Assembly: GCA_003501335.1 (NCBI GenBank)
Contig: DNPQ01000167.1
Span: forward strand, 1 to 9,774
Length of the DNA: 9,774 nucleotides
Reading direction: 5' to 3'
Origin: Bacillota bacterium
Lineage (GTDB): Bacteria; Bacillota; UBA4882; UBA8346
Shown: positions 6,827 to 9,774 of the stretch, one piece after another
Layout: each line of letters starts with the position of its first letter
Position numbering within the stretch: the first letter of the stretch is position 1
Notes under the pieces: generated by a model
Databases searched by the model: none
Told to the model about the DNA's origin: nothing
The model's input: only the letters and a program-made list of their open reading frames with translations
Program-made: the position numbers and the translations under genes

Positions 6827-8428
6827 TCATTCTATGGCAATCTTTTTACTTCTGAACTCAGTCGGTGTAATCCCGGCTATTTTTTTGAATACTCTGGTAA
6901 AGTAATTGGGATCACTATACCCTACCATGTCGCCAATATCCTTAATATTAATGTCCGGACTTTTTAACAATTCTTTAGCCTCATTAATCCTGACCTCCGC
7001 CACATAATCAATAAAGTTCATATTCTTGTAATACTTAAAAATTTTGCTGAAATAAAAGTTGCTTAATCCGGCAATCCCGGCCGCTTCGCCAAGGCTTATG
7101 TCCTTTACATAATTCCGCTTTATATATTTACAAACATTTTCGATTGAGGCGGCTGCCCGGTCCGTTGTAATAAGAAGTTGTATTTCTTTGATAATGTCTT
7201 TCACTACTCGTTTTAAATAATTTCTTATTGCTTGAACCGACTCCAATTGTTTAATTTCTTCAAAGCAAGCTTTTGCATCCTTTTCGCAAAGTTTAAATTC
7301 CCTGGCAGAAGTTTTAAATATGATTACGAGCAGCTCATATGCTTTCCAGTGAATTTCTTTCAAGCCGCTGATATTCTCCCCCATCCAATCTGTTATCTCA
7401 TCAATAAGCATTAAAGCGGTGGTTTCGTCACATACAATGATACTATTACAAAGTTTATTTTCCTCTTCCAAAGGATAACTGAGGGACTGATTCTTTGGTT
7501 CGATGTCTTCATAATAAATCACACCATAATCACCGGTACTCCTACCTACAGATTTGGCCTGTAAAAAGGAGTTATAAAGTTCGCCGGGATTGGTAGCACT
7601 TTCCCCAATTCCTATCGTTATCCCGACATTAAAATAATCGCCCAAATCCTTACATACTTCTTGTAAGAACTTAGTTATATCATCCGGTTCACTTTGATTG
7701 GCATTTACCGGGCCAAAGATAACCAGAAAATAAATGTTGCTGCCGGACTGAGTCGCCAGACATATAAATCCACGTTTTTCAGCTTCGGTACTCATCTTCT
7801 CCATACAGCGCTCTTTGATCATTTCCTGATCCGCTTCCCCACTTATCGGAATAACGCCTTTATTAAAATGAATATGCAGAGCTGCGGCAAACCCTTTATT
7901 AAACGTGATGTTCATTATATCAAAATACTCGCTTATTACCTTTTCATCAATATCCCCATTCAAAATTGACAAGACGAGTTCAGCTTCAAGATGCTGAATT
8001 AACCGCCCCAGTTTTCTTTCATTATTCATTTGCCGGTCCGATTGGTCCCTTGTGAGCTGGATCCGATCGATAGTTTTATTCAGAGCAGCGATTAATTGCT
8101 CGTCTGTGGCCGGTTTAACTATAAAATCCTCCACTCCCATGTGAATAGCTTCTTGGGCATAGTCAAAATAATTAAAAGCTGTCAACAAAATAATTCTACA
8201 TTCCGGCGCAAACTGTTTTATCGCCCTCGACGCCTCGATTCCGTTAACTATCGGTATTTTAATATCCATGATAATGATATCCGGCTTAAAGGTAACTGCC
8301 ATTGAGATAGCTTCTCTTCCATTTGCGGCTTCCTCAATAACCCCGATTTCCCGGCAGTTATGGCTTATTATATATTTAAGGGCGTTTCTCTCAATTAATT
8401 CATCATCGACTACTAACAGCTTATACAT
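6827..8428 (-). CDS. Response regulator, YesN type: receiver domain plus AraC-type DNA-binding domain
   Basis: This 533-residue cytoplasmic transcription regulator is the presumed partner of the histidine kinase gene it overlaps. The receiver domain (about 1-120) has the acidic pair Asp8-Asp9, phosphoacceptor Asp55 in IIIMDIKIP, Thr83 and Lys105 in FIVKPAT, so it should be phosphorylatable. The middle region (about 150-310) is the long linker usual for this family, with a degenerate GGDEF-like stretch (VGITIGIGES, then SFLQAKSVGRS). The C-terminal two-helix-turn-helix AraC domain (about 431-528) includes ISLGEAAGIAGLSNFYFSKIF and the signature IKDIGDMVGYSDPNYFTRVFKK, ending GITPTEFR. The start ATG lies inside the last codons of the kinase (8-nt overlap, ATGTATAA), with only a weak purine-rich ribosome site, pointing to translational coupling. 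It lies directly upstream of dctP, the most likely target. Confidence 0.95.
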   Translation of the reverse strand: MYKLLVVDDELIERNALKYIISHNCREIGVIEEAANGREAISMAVTFKPDIIIMDIKIPIVNGIEASRAIKQFAPECRIILLTAFNYFDYAQEAIHMGVEDFIVKPATDEQLIAALNKTIDRIQLTRDQSDRQMNNERKLGRLIQHLEAELVLSILNGDIDEKVISEYFDIMNITFNKGFAAALHIHFNKGVIPISGEADQEMIKERCMEKMSTEAEKRGFICLATQSGSNIYFLVIFGPVNANQSEPDDITKFLQEVCKDLGDYFNVGITIGIGESATNPGELYNSFLQAKSVGRSTGDYGVIYYEDIEPKNQSLSYPLEEENKLCNSIIVCDETTALMLIDEITDWMGENISGLKEIHWKAYELLVIIFKTSAREFKLCEKDAKACFEEIKQLESVQAIRNYLKRVVKDIIKEIQLLITTDRAAASIENVCKYIKRNYVKDISLGEAAGIAGLSNFYFSKIFKYYKNMNFIDYVAEVRINEAKELLKSPDINIKDIGDMVGYSDPNYFTRVFKKIAGITPTEFRSKKIAIE

Positions 8429-9774
8429 GATTTACAACTTCTTTTCCGGTAGGAAGGGCTATGCTAATTACTGTTCCCTTCCCTATTTTGCTAGTTATTT
8501 TAAAGACGGCTTCTCCATTAAAATAGTAATTCAAACGTCCCATTACATTCGCTATCCCGATACTGGTAGATTGCCCTGTAGAATTAATCGCCTCATAATT
8601 TAGCAATTTTTTCAGCTCATTCCTGGCAATTCCGACTCCGTTGTCAATGATTTTGATGACAACATTTTGACTCTTCCTAAAAATTTTAATGCGCAGCGTT
8701 CCTCCATCTCCCTTCGGTTCCAAACCATGGATAACTGAATTCTCCACTAAGGGCTGTAGGGTAAAACGGGGAATAAAAACTGAGTCAATCGCGGTATTAC
8801 ACATGATTTCTATTTTGATTCGGTCACCAAAACGGTACTGTTGAATATTGATGTATTCCATCGTGATTTGTAACTCTTTTTCCAGCGTGGTCTCTTTATT
8901 TTTTTTATCCAGGCTATATCTGAAAAGAGCGGCAAGTGACTGAATCAGTTTTTTGGTTTTTTCCGCATTTTCAAACATAGCCGTATGGGCAATCACATTA
9001 AGGGTATTAAATAAGAAATGGGGGTTCACCTGCGATTGGAGAGCCTGAAACTCGACTTCTTTCAAGAGATGCTGCATCTCGATGTTTTTTAGTTCCTCTT
9101 CATGAAGTTTTTGCGCTAAGATAGATTTCTCAGTTAAGTCCTCAACGAATAACTTAAGGCTGATATTCATTTTATTGAAAGAATCAGCCAATATCCCAAT
9201 GTCATCTTTAGCCTTGACAACGATTTTCTTGATATCCAAGTTACCGTTGGACATTTTGAGCGCGGCATCCGCAAGCTTATGGATGGGCTTGGATAGATAA
9301 ATAGAAAATATGCTGGCAAATCCGAAACAGAGAGCAGATATTAATAGTAAACTCCCTAAAGTAATCATTTTTATATTGTTGATTTTGGGTGTTAATCTAT
9401 GAGTAAAGTTCCATCTTCCCTCTTTCAATGTTATAGAAAGCAATTTTTGAATATAGCTTTTCATATAGGCATTGATATGAATAGCTTTATTCTGAGCCAG
9501 GTAATAATTCTCATCCTTCCGGATTCGCATCTCACGGGCCTTGTTGCACTCGTAAAAATAAGCGTTCATCGCATTCTTTATGGCATTGACCTGAAGATAG
9601 GTATCTAAACTGTCTGTATTCCGCTCCACTTCGTTGAATAAGTGCTTTTCTGATTCCACACTGACTTTATACTGAATCAGGTCCTCCGTTTTCATTTTTC
9701 GTAAATAATCATTAATAAGCTGCTCGTTATTGGAAGTTTCATTTAAAAGTTCGTTAATCTCATAGTATTTATGA
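8421..9774 (-). CDS. Sensor histidine kinase, YesM (LytS-like) type, 5'-truncated by window edge
   Basis: This is a membrane sensor that autophosphorylates and then passes phosphate to the adjacent regulator. The frame stays open to the window end: 26 in-frame residues (KYYEINELLNETSNNEQL and so on) precede the ATG at 9695, so that ATG is internal and the true start lies outside. Of 450 visible residues, about 1-135 are an extracytoplasmic, mostly helical sensor segment, and the first membrane helix is missing. A membrane helix follows at about 136-160 (ITLGSLLLISALCFGFASIFSI), then a HAMP domain (LSKPIHKLADAALKMSNGNLD). The His_kinase domain has the phospho-accepting His in QVNPHFLFNTLN (codon 9018-9020), and the ATP-binding domain has LQPLVENSVIHGLE (N box), DNGVGI (G1) and SIGIANVMGRL (G2). 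All catalytic motifs are intact. YesM-type kinases are usually about 550-600 residues, so 100-150 are missing. The signal is unknown; proximity to dctP suggests the transported solute or a relative. Confidence 0.95.
   Translation of the reverse strand, partial: HKYYEINELLNETSNNEQLINDYLRKMKTEDLIQYKVSVESEKHLFNEVERNTDSLDTYLQVNAIKNAMNAYFYECNKAREMRIRKDENYYLAQNKAIHINAYMKSYIQKLLSITLKEGRWNFTHRLTPKINNIKMITLGSLLLISALCFGFASIFSIYLSKPIHKLADAALKMSNGNLDIKKIVVKAKDDIGILADSFNKMNISLKLFVEDLTEKSILAQKLHEEELKNIEMQHLLKEVEFQALQSQVNPHFLFNTLNVIAHTAMFENAEKTKKLIQSLAALFRYSLDKKNKETTLEKELQITMEYINIQQYRFGDRIKIEIMCNTAIDSVFIPRFTLQPLVENSVIHGLEPKGDGGTLRIKIFRKSQNVVIKIIDNGVGIARNELKKLLNYEAINSTGQSTSIGIANVMGRLNYYFNGEAVFKITSKIGKGTVISIALPTGKEVVNHV

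Noticed and set aside
6811..6830. Possible CcpA-type cre site (minus-strand TGAAACGAT)
   Set aside because: Only the left half resembles the consensus, and it lies at the end of the regulator gene upstream of a terminator, far from the dctP promoter.
8421..9695. Histidine kinase starting at ATG 9695
   Set aside because: The frame continues without a stop to the window end, and the protein would lack the first membrane helix required for its extracytoplasmic sensor segment.

Overview
The window looks like chromosomal DNA from a Bacillota-type bacterium, or a relative with a similar gene repertoire. The evidence is a YclM/LysC-like monofunctional aspartate kinase with two ACT domains, a YesM/YesN-type histidine kinase and AraC-type response regulator, strong AGGAGG ribosome-binding sites and a TTG start. 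The TRAP binding protein has an ordinary Sec signal peptide with no lipobox cysteine. This would fit a diderm (outer-membrane-bearing) lineage better than a classical Gram-positive, but that is inference.

Layout. The left end (1-1275, + strand) is the aspartate kinase gene, which enters the window already running and lacks only its first few codons. A convergent gene-free stretch follows (1276-1582), with an imperfect hairpin near 1308-1348 and a probable minus-strand terminator near 1471-1513. Everything from 1583 to the right edge is on the minus strand and is best read from right to left: a sensor histidine kinase truncated by the window edge (8421-9774), its response regulator (6827-8428, overlapping by 8 nt), a terminator (6761-6782), a regulatory region with 20-bp-period direct repeats and a weak promoter (6590-6739), then dctP (5536-6558), dctQ (4927-5451), dctM (3633-4934) and a large FAD-dependent oxidoreductase of the fumarate reductase/succinate dehydrogenase flavoprotein superfamily (1583-3586).

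How it may work together. The kinase would sense an extracytoplasmic signal and phosphorylate the YesN-like regulator. The regulator would activate the dctP promoter, possibly through the tandem repeats. DctP would capture a carboxylate, the DctQM permease would import it with Na+ or H+, and the flavoprotein would oxidise or reduce it, or a derivative, in the cytoplasm. The substrate is unknown. The flavoprotein keeps the FAD-domain signatures and the GTHG...R substrate-site segment, but has replaced the HPT and RGEGG segments of true fumarate reductases, so a simple fumarate reductase call is not safe. A 20-bp perfect hairpin between dctP and dctQ probably sets the ratio of binding protein to permease. 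I see no CRISPR array, tRNA, rRNA, transposase or phage gene.
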